This document shows, in pieces, positions 22,219-29,046 of a stretch of DNA of 32,920 bases. Every line of letters begins with the position of its first letter. The first letter of the stretch is position 1. A program made the translations under genes and the position numbers. Source of the DNA: Actinotalea ferrariae (GTDB lineage: Bacteria > Actinomycetota > Actinomycetes > Actinomycetales > Cellulomonadaceae); contig NZ_JACVQL010000150.1 in the NCBI RefSeq assembly GCF_019733465.1, forward strand, positions 1 through 32,920, given 5' to 3'. Under the pieces are notes generated by a model, which made no database searches, was not told the origin of the DNA, and saw only the letters and a program-made list of their open reading frames with translations.

Positions 22219-23583
22219 ATGTCCCACCACACCCGCACCCGGACCGGGGGAGCGCGCGGCACGCGCGGCCTCCTGCGCTCGGCCGCCGTCGTCGTCGCCG
22301 CCGGCCTCGCGCTCACCGCCTGCGCCCAGGAGGCGCCGGACAACTCGCCCGAGGCCCCCGAGGCCGAGGAGTCCGTCGACCCGGACGCGCCGGTCACCAT
22401 CAAGTTCTCGTGGTGGGGCTCGGACACCCGCCACGAGCTCACGCAGCAGGTGCTCGACAACTTCATGGAGAAGCACCCGAACATCACGGTCGTGAGCGAC
22501 TTCACCGACTGGAACGGCTACTGGGACAAGCTCGCGACGACGGTCGCGGCGAGCGACGCGCCGGACGTCATCACGCAGGAGGAGCGGTACCTGCGCGACT
22601 ACGCGACGCGCGGGGTCCTCGCCGACATCACCGAGTACAGCGACATCATCGACCTCGAGAACATGGACGAGTCGATCCTCGCGTCGGGCGAGATGGAGGG
22701 CGGCCAGTACGGCCTCCCGACGGGCGTCAACGCCTACGCGATCCTCGCCAACACGTCGGTCTTCGAGCAGGCGGGCGTCGAGCTGCCCGACGACGAGACG
22801 TGGACGTGGGACGACTACGTGGACGTCGCGACGGAGATCAGCGAGAAGGCGCCCGAGGGCATGTACGGCACGCAGGACTACGGCTTCAACGAGCCCGGGT
22901 TCGCGATCTTCGCCCGCCAGCGCGGCGAGGCGCTCTACAACGAGGACGGCTCGCTCGGCTTCAGCGAGGAGACCCTCGCCGAGTGGTGGGAGATCTCGCT
23001 GCAGCTGCGCGACCAGGGCGCGACGCCGCCCGCGGCCGAGACGGTCGAGGTCGACGCCGGTGGGCCCGAGCAGTCGCTCGTCGGCACCAACCGCGGCGGT
23101 ATGGCGTTCTTCTGGACGAACCAGCTCGGCGCCGTGACGAACGCGTCCGGCCAGGACATCCAGCTGCTGCGCCACCCGGGCGAGTCCGAGCACGAGCGCA
23201 CCGGGATGTACTTCAAGCCCGCGATGTTCTACTCGATGTCCGCGAACTCCGAGCACCCCGAGGCGGCCGCGACGCTGATCGACTACCTCCTCAACGACCC
23301 GGAGGCTGCCGAGGTCATGCTGTCCGACCGCGGCCTGCCTGCGAACACCGAGGTGCGCGCCGCGGTGATCGACCAGTTCTCCGACGTCGACAAGCAGGCG
23401 GCGGACTTCCTCTCCGACCTCGAGGACGAGATCGTCGACGGGCTGCCCGTGCCGCCCGTCGGTGCCGGTGAGGTCGCGGAGATCATCCGCCGCATCAACG
23501 CCGAGGTGCTGTTCGACCGGCTCTCGCCGGAGGACGCCGCGGCGCAGTTCGTCCAGGAGGTCGAGGCCGCGACCGGCCAGTGA
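22219..23583 (+). CDS. CUT1 solute-binding lipoprotein
   Basis: A 454-residue extracytoplasmic sugar-binding protein. The signal peptide has basic residues, a hydrophobic stretch (AAVVVAAGLAL) and a lipobox LTAC, so Cys35 is lipidated and anchors it to the membrane. The mature part begins with an acidic linker, then VTIKFSWWGSDTRHELTQQV, TDWNGYWDKL, YGLPTGVNAYAI, ETWTWDDYVDVA and ANSEHPEAAATLIDYLLNDPEA, typical of extracellular solute-binding family 1. ATG 22219 follows GAGGAG and gives a proper signal peptide, unlike the earlier in-frame ATG. It lies after the permeases, whereas many such operons place it first, and is flanked by hairpins. Confidence 0.93.
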   Translation: MSHHTRTRTGGARGTRGLLRSAAVVVAAGLALTACAQEAPDNSPEAPEAEESVDPDAPVTIKFSWWGSDTRHELTQQVLDNFMEKHPNITVVSDFTDWNGYWDKLATTVAASDAPDVITQEERYLRDYATRGVLADITEYSDIIDLENMDESILASGEMEGGQYGLPTGVNAYAILANTSVFEQAGVELPDDETWTWDDYVDVATEISEKAPEGMYGTQDYGFNEPGFAIFARQRGEALYNEDGSLGFSEETLAEWWEISLQLRDQGATPPAAETVEVDAGGPEQSLVGTNRGGMAFFWTNQLGAVTNASGQDIQLLRHPGESEHERTGMYFKPAMFYSMSANSEHPEAAATLIDYLLNDPEAAEVMLSDRGLPANTEVRAAVIDQFSDVDKQAADFLSDLEDEIVDGLPVPPVGAGEVAEIIRRINAEVLFDRLSPEDAAAQFVQEVEAATGQ

Positions 23584-23601
23584 CGGCCCGATGACCGCGA
23601 C

Positions 23602-23649
23602 GGTCCCCCGCGCGGCGCGCGCTCCTCGTGCGCGCCGCGCGGCGGGACC
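23602..23649 (+). terminator. Strong hairpin between binding protein and Gfo gene
   Basis: A 13-bp perfect stem (23608-23620 with 23630-23642), extended by GGTCCC/GGGACC (23602-23607 with 23644-23649) after one bulged C, and a nine-base loop. Nineteen pairs in total make it the most stable hairpin in the window. It probably ends or reduces transcription into the next gene. Confidence 0.75.
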
Positions 23650-23701
23650 CGGCCGGACCTGGTAGGCATCGGCGGCAGGTGAGCAGGGAGGACGGACCAC
23701 C

Positions 23702-25051
23702 ATGGGTGGATCGAGGGGCGAGGGCCCCGGACGGCGTCGCTACGCCGTCGTCGGCACGGGCCACCGCGCCCAGATGTACGTCGACGCGCTGCTCGGCCCG
23801 CACGCCGAGGTCGGCGAGCTGGTCGCGTGGTGCGAGCCCAACCCGGCGCGCATGGACTTCTACGACGACGTCGTCCGCGCGGCGGGTGCGCCGCTGCCGG
23901 CGCGCTACGCGCCCGAGGACCTCGACAAGATGATCGACGTCGAGCAGGTCGGGACGGTCATCGTCACGAGCCCCGACCACACGCACGCCGAGGTCGTGGT
24001 GCGCGCGATGGACGCGGGCGCCGACGTCGTCCTCGAGAAGCCGCTCACGACCGACGTCGCGGGCTGCCGCCGGATCATCGACGCGGTCGAGCGCACCGGG
24101 CGCTCGCTCGTGCTGACGTTCAACTACCGGTATTCGCCGCGCAACACCGCGCTCAAGGAGGTCATCGCCTCGGGCGAGATCGGCGACGTGACGAGCGTGC
24201 ACTTCGAGTGGGTGCTCGACACCATGCACGGCGCCGACTACTTCCGCCGCTGGCACCGCCGCAAGGACCTGTCCGGCGGGCTGCTGGTGCACAAGGCGTC
24301 CCACCACTTCGACCTCGTGAACTGGTGGATCGGGGACCTCCCGTCGCGTGTCTACGCGAGCGGGTCGCTGCAGTTCTACGGCGCGTCCAACGCCCGGCGC
24401 CGTGGACTCATCCGGCGCCCGGCGCGCGGCTCGAACCGCACCACGCGCAACGACCCGTTCCTGCTCGACCTGCGCGACGACGAGCGCCTCAAGCGCCTCT
24501 ACCTCGACGCCGAGCAGCACGACGGGTACCTGCGCGACCGCGACGTGTTCACGTCGGGCATCACGATCGAGGACAACCTCTCGGTGGTCGTCGACTACGC
24601 GCGCGGCGCAACCCTCACCTACTCCCTCAACGCGCACAGCCCGTGGGAGGGCTACCGGGTCTCGGTCAACGGCACGGCCGGCCGCGCGGAGCTCGAGGTC
24701 GTCGAGCGCGAGGCGGTGCTCGTGGGCAAGGACGGCCGCGTCGTCGTCGACCCCAGCGCGGTGACCGACGCCGCCGCGGGCGGCGCGCGCCCGCGCGGTG
24801 AGCGGCTCGTGGTGCAGAAGCACTGGGCCACCGCCGAGGAGGTCGAGATCCCTGCGGGCGAGGGCGCCCACGGCGGCGGCGACGAGAAGATGCTCCGCGA
24901 CCTGTTCCGCGGCGCCGAGCAGGACCCGCTGGGACGCGCGGCCGGGCTGCTCGACGGCGTCCGCAGCGTCGTCGTCGGCGTGGCGGGCAACGTGTCCCTG
25001 GAGACGGGCCTGCCGGTCCGGACGGCGGACCTGCGCCTGGGGCTGGGGTAG
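23702..25051 (+). CDS. Gfo/Idh/MocA family oxidoreductase
   Basis: A 449-residue dehydrogenase, third of its type in the window and the longest. The Rossmann motif is YAVVGTGHRAQMYVDAL, with VIVTSPDHTHAEVVVRAMDAGADVVLEKPLTTD carrying the EKP signature, and LTFNYRYSPRN and GGLLVHKASHHFDLVNWWIGD at the active-site side. An internal basic stretch around residues 228-250 (RRRGLIRRPARGS) and the long C-terminal part distinguish it from the other two. ATG 23702 follows GGGAGG. It is 118 bases after the binding protein, beyond the strong hairpin, so probably co-transcribed at a lower level. It is likely to oxidise or reduce the imported sugar; substrate unknown. Confidence 0.9.
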   Translation: MGGSRGEGPGRRRYAVVGTGHRAQMYVDALLGPHAEVGELVAWCEPNPARMDFYDDVVRAAGAPLPARYAPEDLDKMIDVEQVGTVIVTSPDHTHAEVVVRAMDAGADVVLEKPLTTDVAGCRRIIDAVERTGRSLVLTFNYRYSPRNTALKEVIASGEIGDVTSVHFEWVLDTMHGADYFRRWHRRKDLSGGLLVHKASHHFDLVNWWIGDLPSRVYASGSLQFYGASNARRRGLIRRPARGSNRTTRNDPFLLDLRDDERLKRLYLDAEQHDGYLRDRDVFTSGITIEDNLSVVVDYARGATLTYSLNAHSPWEGYRVSVNGTAGRAELEVVEREAVLVGKDGRVVVDPSAVTDAAAGGARPRGERLVVQKHWATAEEVEIPAGEGAHGGGDEKMLRDLFRGAEQDPLGRAAGLLDGVRSVVVGVAGNVSLETGLPVRTADLRLGLG

Positions 25052-25130
25052 CCGGAGCGCTCCGCCTGCGATCGGGGGCGCTGGGAGACCCGGGCCACCG
25101 TGCTCCCGAGCTACGCGGCTCGGTCGGTCG

Positions 25131-25179
25131 TTCTTGGGGATGTTCCGCGTCGGCATGCGACGCAGATCTTCCCCAGGAA
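25131..25179. repeat. Palindromic repeat, family A copy 1
   Basis: Arms of 22 bases (25131-25152 and 25158-25179) match at 18 positions around a five-base loop; the inner CGCGTCG/CGACGC stem and outer TGGGGA/TCCCCA are the best parts. The core GGGAAGATC(C/T)GCGTCG, read from either arm, recurs at 31537-31575. Confidence 0.65.
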
Positions 25180-25294
25180 TCGGTCGAGCCGGTGGATCAG
25201 CGCCGCATTGCGGGCCTGTGTCGTACCCCTGGCCGTCCCGGGGCGCGGGTCGCGGCCGAGCACGGCGTCCCCGCGCCAGGGTCGGCCGCCGTAG

Positions 25295-25333
25295 GTCGTG
25301 ACTTCGCGTCGCCATATGACGCCAGGTCACCAG
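25295..25333. repeat. Palindromic repeat, family B copy 1
   Basis: A 39-base element: 16-base arms (25295-25310, 25318-25333) matching at 12 positions around GCCATAT. The same 39-base layout with a nearly identical loop and inner GCGTC/GACGC stem occurs at 31218-31256. Confidence 0.65.
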
Positions 25334-25424
25334 TGAGCGCTGGACGCGGAGGAGAGGCATCCGCAGCGGGGTGTTGTCGGCGGTCCTCGACGAGGATCAT
25401 GGGTTCGCCGAGCGGAGGTGTGGC

Positions 25425-26231
25425 ATGACGCAGGACGAGCGCGTCGCCGAGTTCCGCCGTCTGCACGAGGACGGCTGCTTCGTGATGCCGAACCCGTGGG
25501 ACGTCGGCACGGCACGCGCGCTGGAGCAGCTGGGCTTCCCCGCTCTCGCCACGACGAGCTCCGGCTTCGCGTGGACCACGGGTCGGCCGGACACCGTGGT
25601 CCCGCTCGACGAGGTGCTGGCGCACCTGCGTGCCGTGGCGAGCGCCGTGGGCGTTCCGGTCAACGCGGACTTCGAGGGCGGCTACGCGGTCGACGCGGAC
25701 CAGGTCCACGACAACGTGGCGCTCGCCGTGGGCACGGGCATCGCCGGCCTCTCGATCGAGGACTCGACCGGCGACCCGGACGAGCCGCTGCACGACGTCG
25801 ACCTCGCCCTCGACCGCATCCGCGCTGCGCGCGCGGCGATCGACGCGAGCGGTACGGGTGTCGTCCTCACCGGCAGGTCGGAGGGCCTCGTCGCCGGACG
25901 TCCGGACATCGACGAGATCGTGCGTCGCCTGCGCGCCTACGCCGAGGCCGGCGCCGACTGCCTCTACGCGCCGCGCGCGACCGAGGTCGAGCACATCAGG
26001 GCGATCATCGCGGCGGCCGGGCCCAAGCCGGTGAACCTGCTGATCAACGCGCCGTTCATGACGATGGCGGAGGCCGCGGAGCTGGGCGTGCGGCGGATCA
26101 GCGTCGGCGGGACGCTCGCCCGTGCGGCGTGGGGCGGCTTCCTCGCGGCGGCGCGCGAGATCGCGGACGCCGGAACCTTCACTGCCTTCACCGGCCTGCC
26201 CGACGTCGACGGGCTGATGAGCCCGGGCTGA
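25425..26231 (+). CDS. Isocitrate lyase/PEP mutase family protein
   Basis: A 268-residue TIM-barrel protein of the PEP mutase/isocitrate lyase superfamily, whose members make or break C-C or P-C bonds next to a carboxylate using magnesium. The metal and substrate segments are VMPNPWDVGTARAL, TTSSGFAWTTGRPD, NADFEGGYA, GLSIEDSTGD, VLTGRSEGL and LYAPRATEVEHI. This short form lacks the KKCGH-type catalytic loop of isocitrate lyase, so it is not AceA. Oxaloacetate decarboxylase, 2-methylisocitrate lyase-like or carboxyphosphonoenolpyruvate mutase-like activity are all possible; genomes carry many uncharacterised copies. ATG 25425 has GGAGG upstream, and an upstream in-frame ATG at 25371 would add unrelated residues. 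It stands alone. Confidence 0.88.
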   Translation: MTQDERVAEFRRLHEDGCFVMPNPWDVGTARALEQLGFPALATTSSGFAWTTGRPDTVVPLDEVLAHLRAVASAVGVPVNADFEGGYAVDADQVHDNVALAVGTGIAGLSIEDSTGDPDEPLHDVDLALDRIRAARAAIDASGTGVVLTGRSEGLVAGRPDIDEIVRRLRAYAEAGADCLYAPRATEVEHIRAIIAAAGPKPVNLLINAPFMTMAEAAELGVRRISVGGTLARAAWGGFLAAAREIADAGTFTAFTGLPDVDGLMSPG

Positions 26232-26285
26232 ACGCGTCCGGCGCCCGTTCGTCGTTCGCCTGCCAGGGGAGCCGCGCACCACGGC

Positions 26286-26422
26286 CGGTCAGCCGCCCGA
26301 CCGGCGGTCGATGCCGAGGGTGGCGATGAGGTCCTCGTGCAGCTCGAACCAGACGCGGTGGCACGAGTCGACGTCGGTGCCGTCGACCCAGCCCGGCTCG
26401 CCCGCGCGCGCGCGGCGGAGCG
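26286..26422 (-). pseudogene. Duplicated 3' end of the HTH-type gene at 27927 (direct repeat, left copy)
   Basis: These 137 bases match 27924-28060 with six substitutions (about 96% identity) and in the same orientation. They encode the same C-terminus (GEPGWVDGTDVDSCHRVWFELHEDLIATLG, then I or V, DRRSGG) with the same stop. Upstream sequence in this copy does not match the intact gene, so it is a 3' fragment. Three of the differences cluster in the last 20 bases of the match. With the copy at 27924 it brackets a segment of about 1.5 kb. Confidence 0.8.
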
Positions 26423-26739
26423 GCATCGAGAAGGCGCGCGGTGCGGAGCAGGATCCGCTGTGAGCGCGGTTGGTTTGTTTAACAGCGTACGGACAGTTTC
26501 CTCGGCGCCGCCGGGCGGGGAGAATTGGCAAGAAGCGGCTGTCGGTCAGGATCGGCCGACTTCTGCCCCGAGCTCGGGTAGCAGCAGGCGCCGGGCACCG
26601 GCCTGATCCGCAGGTCTATCGCCTCGCCTGTGACACTCCAACCGCCGGTCGATCACGACGCTGAGGTGCTCCGAGCACGATTCGGCCGCCCCACGGGCAT
26701 GATGCTCCAAAAGGGCCCGCTGCCCGCATCAGAGGAGGC
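26423..26739. other. Gene-free left part of the insert
   Basis: This 317-base stretch has no reading frame with coding character. Its composition is less GC-biased (for example GGTTGGTTTGTTTAACAG). Near its right end, read leftward, GGGC, five bases, GCCC and TTTT (26725-26709) form a weak terminator for the three-gene operon. I see no integrase or transposase fragment. Confidence 0.5.
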
Positions 26740-27012
26740 TCACGGCCGCTCGATCTGCCTCCACAGGTCATGGACGAGTTTTTTTCCGCCTCCGTCTTCA
26801 ACGCCGTGATAGATTCCGCGCATGAACGCCATGGTCGCGGCTGCGGCGCCATCGATTTCCCACTTGCAGTCGGCAAATTCGCAGCCCTCGATGCCCACCT
26901 GGCTACTGCCGCTGTACACGAGCGTGCACCGTTCGAAGTGACACTCCACGAACCGCTTCTCGTCGAGTTCGATCCTGGCGTCTTCGAAGCGTGCGCCCCT
27001 AAATTCCTGCAT
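26740..27012 (-). CDS. Pentapeptide-like beta-solenoid small protein
   Basis: A 90-residue protein with rungs such as FRGARFEDARIELD, KRFVECHFERCTLVYSG and GIEGCEFADCKWEIDG, i.e. F/C/L at every fifth or so position, followed by a helical end TMAFMRGIYHG...LVHDLWRQIE. This pattern belongs to a widespread family of short uncharacterised beta-solenoid proteins often found on plasmids and islands (family resemblance from memory, not searched). Cytoplasmic, no signal. ATG 27012 begins one base after the stop of the preceding gene and has GAAGGAAGG upstream. It is the third gene of a three-gene operon within the low-GC insert. Codon use is markedly less G/C at third positions than in neighbouring genes. 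The function is unknown; protein binding or phage/plasmid-related protection are guesses. Confidence 0.8.
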   Translation of the reverse strand: MQEFRGARFEDARIELDEKRFVECHFERCTLVYSGSSQVGIEGCEFADCKWEIDGAAAATMAFMRGIYHGVEDGGGKKLVHDLWRQIERP

Positions 27013-27013
27013 G

Positions 27014-27451
27014 CTAGCCTTCCTTCGTCTCACGAGTTGGCGGGTCCGCACGGTGACGGTTCCCTCGTGCAATCACCGTTGCTTCACCATTGTTCTCAAT
27101 GGCGATGGGCCCGTTGAACCAATTTCGGTCTGCCACGACGGTCGCTCTACTGCCCGGCTCGATTACCAGCCCGCCACCATTTATTACATTCCCGACCATT
27201 TGCAGATTGCCGTCACCGACGACGCGCAGAACGCCCGGCCCGTGCGTGCCTGACGAGCTCTGCGCGGGCGCCGAATCCGACTCGGACTTCAGCCTCGCGC
27301 GCGCGCGTCCCGTTATGCCAGCGAACATCGGAACCAAGGCCGCAATCCCGCCGCAAGTTCCGCAGGTTGAGGTCTCATGCCGTCGGGCAATGGGCCGGCT
27401 CTCCTCAAAGCGATGGCCACCGTCGATGCAACGATACTCATACAGGGGCAT
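27014..27451 (-). CDS. FmdB-like zinc-ribbon protein with C-terminal solenoid
   Basis: A 145-residue protein. Residues 1-40 (MPLYEYRCIDGGHRFEE, then STCGTCGG) resemble the FmdB zinc ribbon. Canonical members have two CxxC pairs, but here the second Cys of the first pair is Gly11, leaving Cys8, Cys30, Cys33 and possibly His13. A disordered Ser/Ala/Gly linker (about residues 55-70) follows, then a repetitive GNLQMVGNVINGGGLVIE, RATVVADRNWFNG and EATVIARGN stretch that looks like beta-solenoid rungs. ATG 27451 directly abuts the TAA of the preceding gene, so translation is coupled. It sits in the middle of the three-gene operon in the insert. A zinc-ribbon joined to a solenoid suggests a nucleic-acid or protein-binding adaptor; this is inference. 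Confidence 0.75.
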   Translation of the reverse strand: MPLYEYRCIDGGHRFEESRPIARRHETSTCGTCGGIAALVPMFAGITGRARARLKSESDSAPAQSSSGTHGPGVLRVVGDGNLQMVGNVINGGGLVIEPGSRATVVADRNWFNGPIAIENNGEATVIARGNRHRADPPTRETKEG

Positions 27452-27781
27452 TTACCGCTCCCGCCGCGGCGCGCGTCGTTGGCGGTTGCGCCGGAAGGTC
27501 GAGTTTCGCGCCTCCCCATGGATGAACCCATCCGTTCCTTCCGACTCATTGTCTTCGAACAATGAGTCATGGAACTTTCCCTTAGCAAAAAAGGATGGGG
27601 CGGCGGGGTCGGCTTCTCCCTTGCGTCCGGCGAGTAGCCCGATCGCCGACAAGGCGAAAAAGACCACGGAGACTACAAGCAGCAACCAGAACATGCTCCC
27701 TTCAGCAACGAAGATAGCAAATAGGAAGCTAGGGATGGCTAGAAGAAGCGGCGAGAGCCTACCCAGCGTCTGAACGGTCAT
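27452..27781 (-). CDS. Two-helix membrane protein with short solenoid-like tail
   Basis: A 109-residue protein with two hydrophobic segments (LLLAIPSFLFAIFVA and MFWLLLVVSVVFFALSAIGLLAG, about residues 11-27 and 30-52), so probably a hairpin in the membrane, followed by a soluble tail FFAKGKFHDSLFEDNE, GFIHGEAR and NSTFRRNR. The spacing of F, S and N in the tail echoes the beta-solenoid pattern of its two operon partners. It is the first gene of the operon; ATG 27781 lies just inside the insert. Codons such as TCA, TTG, GAA, AAT and CGA are used freely, unlike the surrounding genome, suggesting horizontal origin. No family or function is recognised; a membrane anchor for the other two proteins is plausible. 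Confidence 0.75.
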   Translation of the reverse strand: MTVQTLGRLSPLLLAIPSFLFAIFVAEGSMFWLLLVVSVVFFALSAIGLLAGRKGEADPAAPSFFAKGKFHDSLFEDNESEGTDGFIHGEARNSTFRRNRQRRAPRRER

Positions 27782-27923
27782 GCGACGACGCTAGCGCGGC
27801 GCGATGTCGCCCAACAGAGTGTCTTGGTGCCTTGTCGCCGTCTCCTCGACGTGTGTCGCTCCGCGGTCTTGTCGGGAGGGGCGGGAGTAGAAGCGCCAGG
27901 CTGTCAACCACGTGAGCCAATGA

Positions 27924-28060
27924 CGGTCAGCCGCCCGACCGGCGGTCGACGCCGAGGGTGGCGATGAGGTCCTCGTGCAGCTCGAACCAGACACGGTGGC
28001 ACGAGTCGACGTCGGTGCCGTCGACCCAGCCCGGTTCGCCGACGCGCGCGAGGCGGAGCG
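27924..28060 (-). repeat. 137-bp direct repeat, right copy
   Basis: This is the intact 3' end of the HTH-type gene at 27927 and matches 26286-26422 at 131 of 137 positions, same orientation. Together the two copies bracket the low-GC segment, as happens when an element integrates at a gene end and restores it, or after a partial duplication. Confidence 0.8.
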
Positions 28061-28574
28061 CCGCGGAGTAGCGGGCGTCATAGCCCTGCAGCCGGACCAG
28101 CACGGCGCCGAGGCGCTCGGCGAGCGGTGCGAGGGAGCGGTCGATGTCGGCGAGCTCGTCGAGCACGCGCGCGTCCCAGGCGCTGTCGGCGTGGTCGTTG
28201 ACGGCGAGCGCGTCGCCCCCGGCGGGACGGAGCTGCCAGTCCGTGCACGCGCGCTGCAGCCGGGCGTTGAGCGGCAGGAAGGCGCCGTGCACGTCGCGGA
28301 CGTCGTCGGCGCCCTCCACCGAGGCGAGCTCGGCTGCGAGCCGGCGCTCGTCCTCCGCGCGCCCGCGGTCGGTCAGGGACCAGCCGCTCAGGTCGCCGAA
28401 GGCGGAGTGCTGCACCCAGCCGCGCGCCTCGGCGTCGAGCAGGTCCTCCTCGGTCTCCGCGGGGTCGAGCCCGAAGCGCCGCGCGACGACGTCTGCGGTG
28501 CCGAACCCCGTGATGCGGACCGCGTGCAGCACGAGCAGGTCGCGCGGCGACGTCGCGGGCGTGCGGGCACTCAT
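27927..28574 (-). CDS. Winged-helix transcriptional regulator-like protein
   Basis: A 215-residue protein. Residues about 10-75 (DLLVLHAVRITGFGTADVVARRFGLDPAETEEDLLDAEARGWV, then DLSGWSLTDRGRAEDER) form a winged-helix domain; the rest is helical, ending HRVWFELHEDLIATLGVDRRSGG. It is probably a regulator or nucleic-acid-binding partner of the PEP-synthase-like gene that lies divergent beyond the next gene. ATG 28574 overlaps the stop of the upstream HTH gene as ATGA, so they form a coupled pair. Its last 137 bases are duplicated at 26286, across the insert. The gene is intact here. Confidence 0.8.
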   Translation of the reverse strand: MSARTPATSPRDLLVLHAVRITGFGTADVVARRFGLDPAETEEDLLDAEARGWVQHSAFGDLSGWSLTDRGRAEDERRLAAELASVEGADDVRDVHGAFLPLNARLQRACTDWQLRPAGGDALAVNDHADSAWDARVLDELADIDRSLAPLAERLGAVLVRLQGYDARYSAALRLARVGEPGWVDGTDVDSCHRVWFELHEDLIATLGVDRRSGG

Positions 28575-28990
28575 GAGCTGCCGCCCTGCCGTGCCGTCAG
28601 CCGGGAGAAGTGCTGGTGGCACGCCTGCGGTGAGTTGAAGCCCATGGCCTCGGCGATCTGCGCCCACGTCAGTCCCGCGCCGCGTGCGGCGAACAGCAGG
28701 CCGGCCTCGAGGCCGTCCGCCTCGGCCCGCGCCGCGGGGAGGAGCGCAAGCGACTCGAGGAGGTCGTCGGGCGCCAGCTCCGCCGACCGCCACAGGGCGA
28801 AGTGCGCGAGGTCGGTCGCCGACGGCGGCACGGGCCGCGGCCGCCACGGCCGCGGCTCGAGCCCGTCCGCGCCGAGCGCGAGGAGCCGGCGGCTCGCCTG
28901 GCGCTCACGCTCCGCGCGCGCTCGGTCCGCCCTAGCCAGGTCGGCCTTGTCCGCGTGCGCGCGGTGGGCGTCGTCGTCCTTGCTCTGCAT
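28571..28990 (-). CDS. Small HTH protein
   Basis: A 139-residue protein: a charged helical N-terminus (KDDDAHRAHADKADLARADRARAERERQ), then a helical domain, and a C-terminal helix-turn-helix-like GAGLTWAQIAEAMGFNSPQACHQHFSRL. It probably binds DNA. ATG 28990 was chosen because the next gene starts at its stop by ATGA overlap and the upstream frame extends into the PEP-synthase-like gene. It is divergent from that gene by 56 bases, with palindromes between them, so it may regulate it. The pair of HTH genes and the divergent PEP-synthase-like gene look like one functional module. Confidence 0.8.
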   Translation of the reverse strand: MQSKDDDAHRAHADKADLARADRARAERERQASRRLLALGADGLEPRPWRPRPVPPSATDLAHFALWRSAELAPDDLLESLALLPAARAEADGLEAGLLFAARGAGLTWAQIAEAMGFNSPQACHQHFSRLTARQGGSS

Positions 28991-29007
28991 GGCGCGATCC
29001 TCCAGAC

Positions 29008-29036
29008 TCGACGCGTCGATGTCAACGAAACGTTGA
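29008..29036. promoter_or_regulatory. Two palindromes between the HTH genes and the PEP-synthase-like gene
   Basis: TCGACGCGTCGA (29008-29019) is a perfect 12-bp palindrome and TCAACG, AAA, CGTTGA (29022-29036) a perfect 6-bp inverted repeat. They occupy the 56-base divergent gap, so a dimeric regulator bound here could control both directions. Confidence 0.55.
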
Positions 29037-29046
29037 GGGGTGCCCG

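Larger units (their letters stand above)
25052..25424. other. Gene-free stretch with two palindromic elements
   Basis: This 373-base gap shows no convincing gene. It starts with a 12-bp palindrome CGGAGCGCTCCG (25053-25064) right after the Gfo stop, then holds repeat family A copy 1 (25131-25179) and family B copy 1 (25295-25333). The ribosome site GGAGG for the PEP-mutase-like gene lies at its end. Confidence 0.6.

Noticed and set aside
25053-25064. 12-bp palindrome CGGAGCGCTCCG as an operator similar to cellulose-regulator sites
   Set aside because: It lies two bases after a stop codon and 360 bases from the next start, with no promoter nearby, so an operator role is not supported.
26616-26876. 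Minus-strand 86-codon frame overlapping the pentapeptide-like gene
   Set aside because: It overlaps a gene with a good ribosome site and family pattern, and has no recognisable domain.
26286-28060. Insertion sequence or transposon
   Set aside because: No transposase, no terminal inverted repeats and no short target duplication; the bracketing repeat is a gene fragment in direct orientation.
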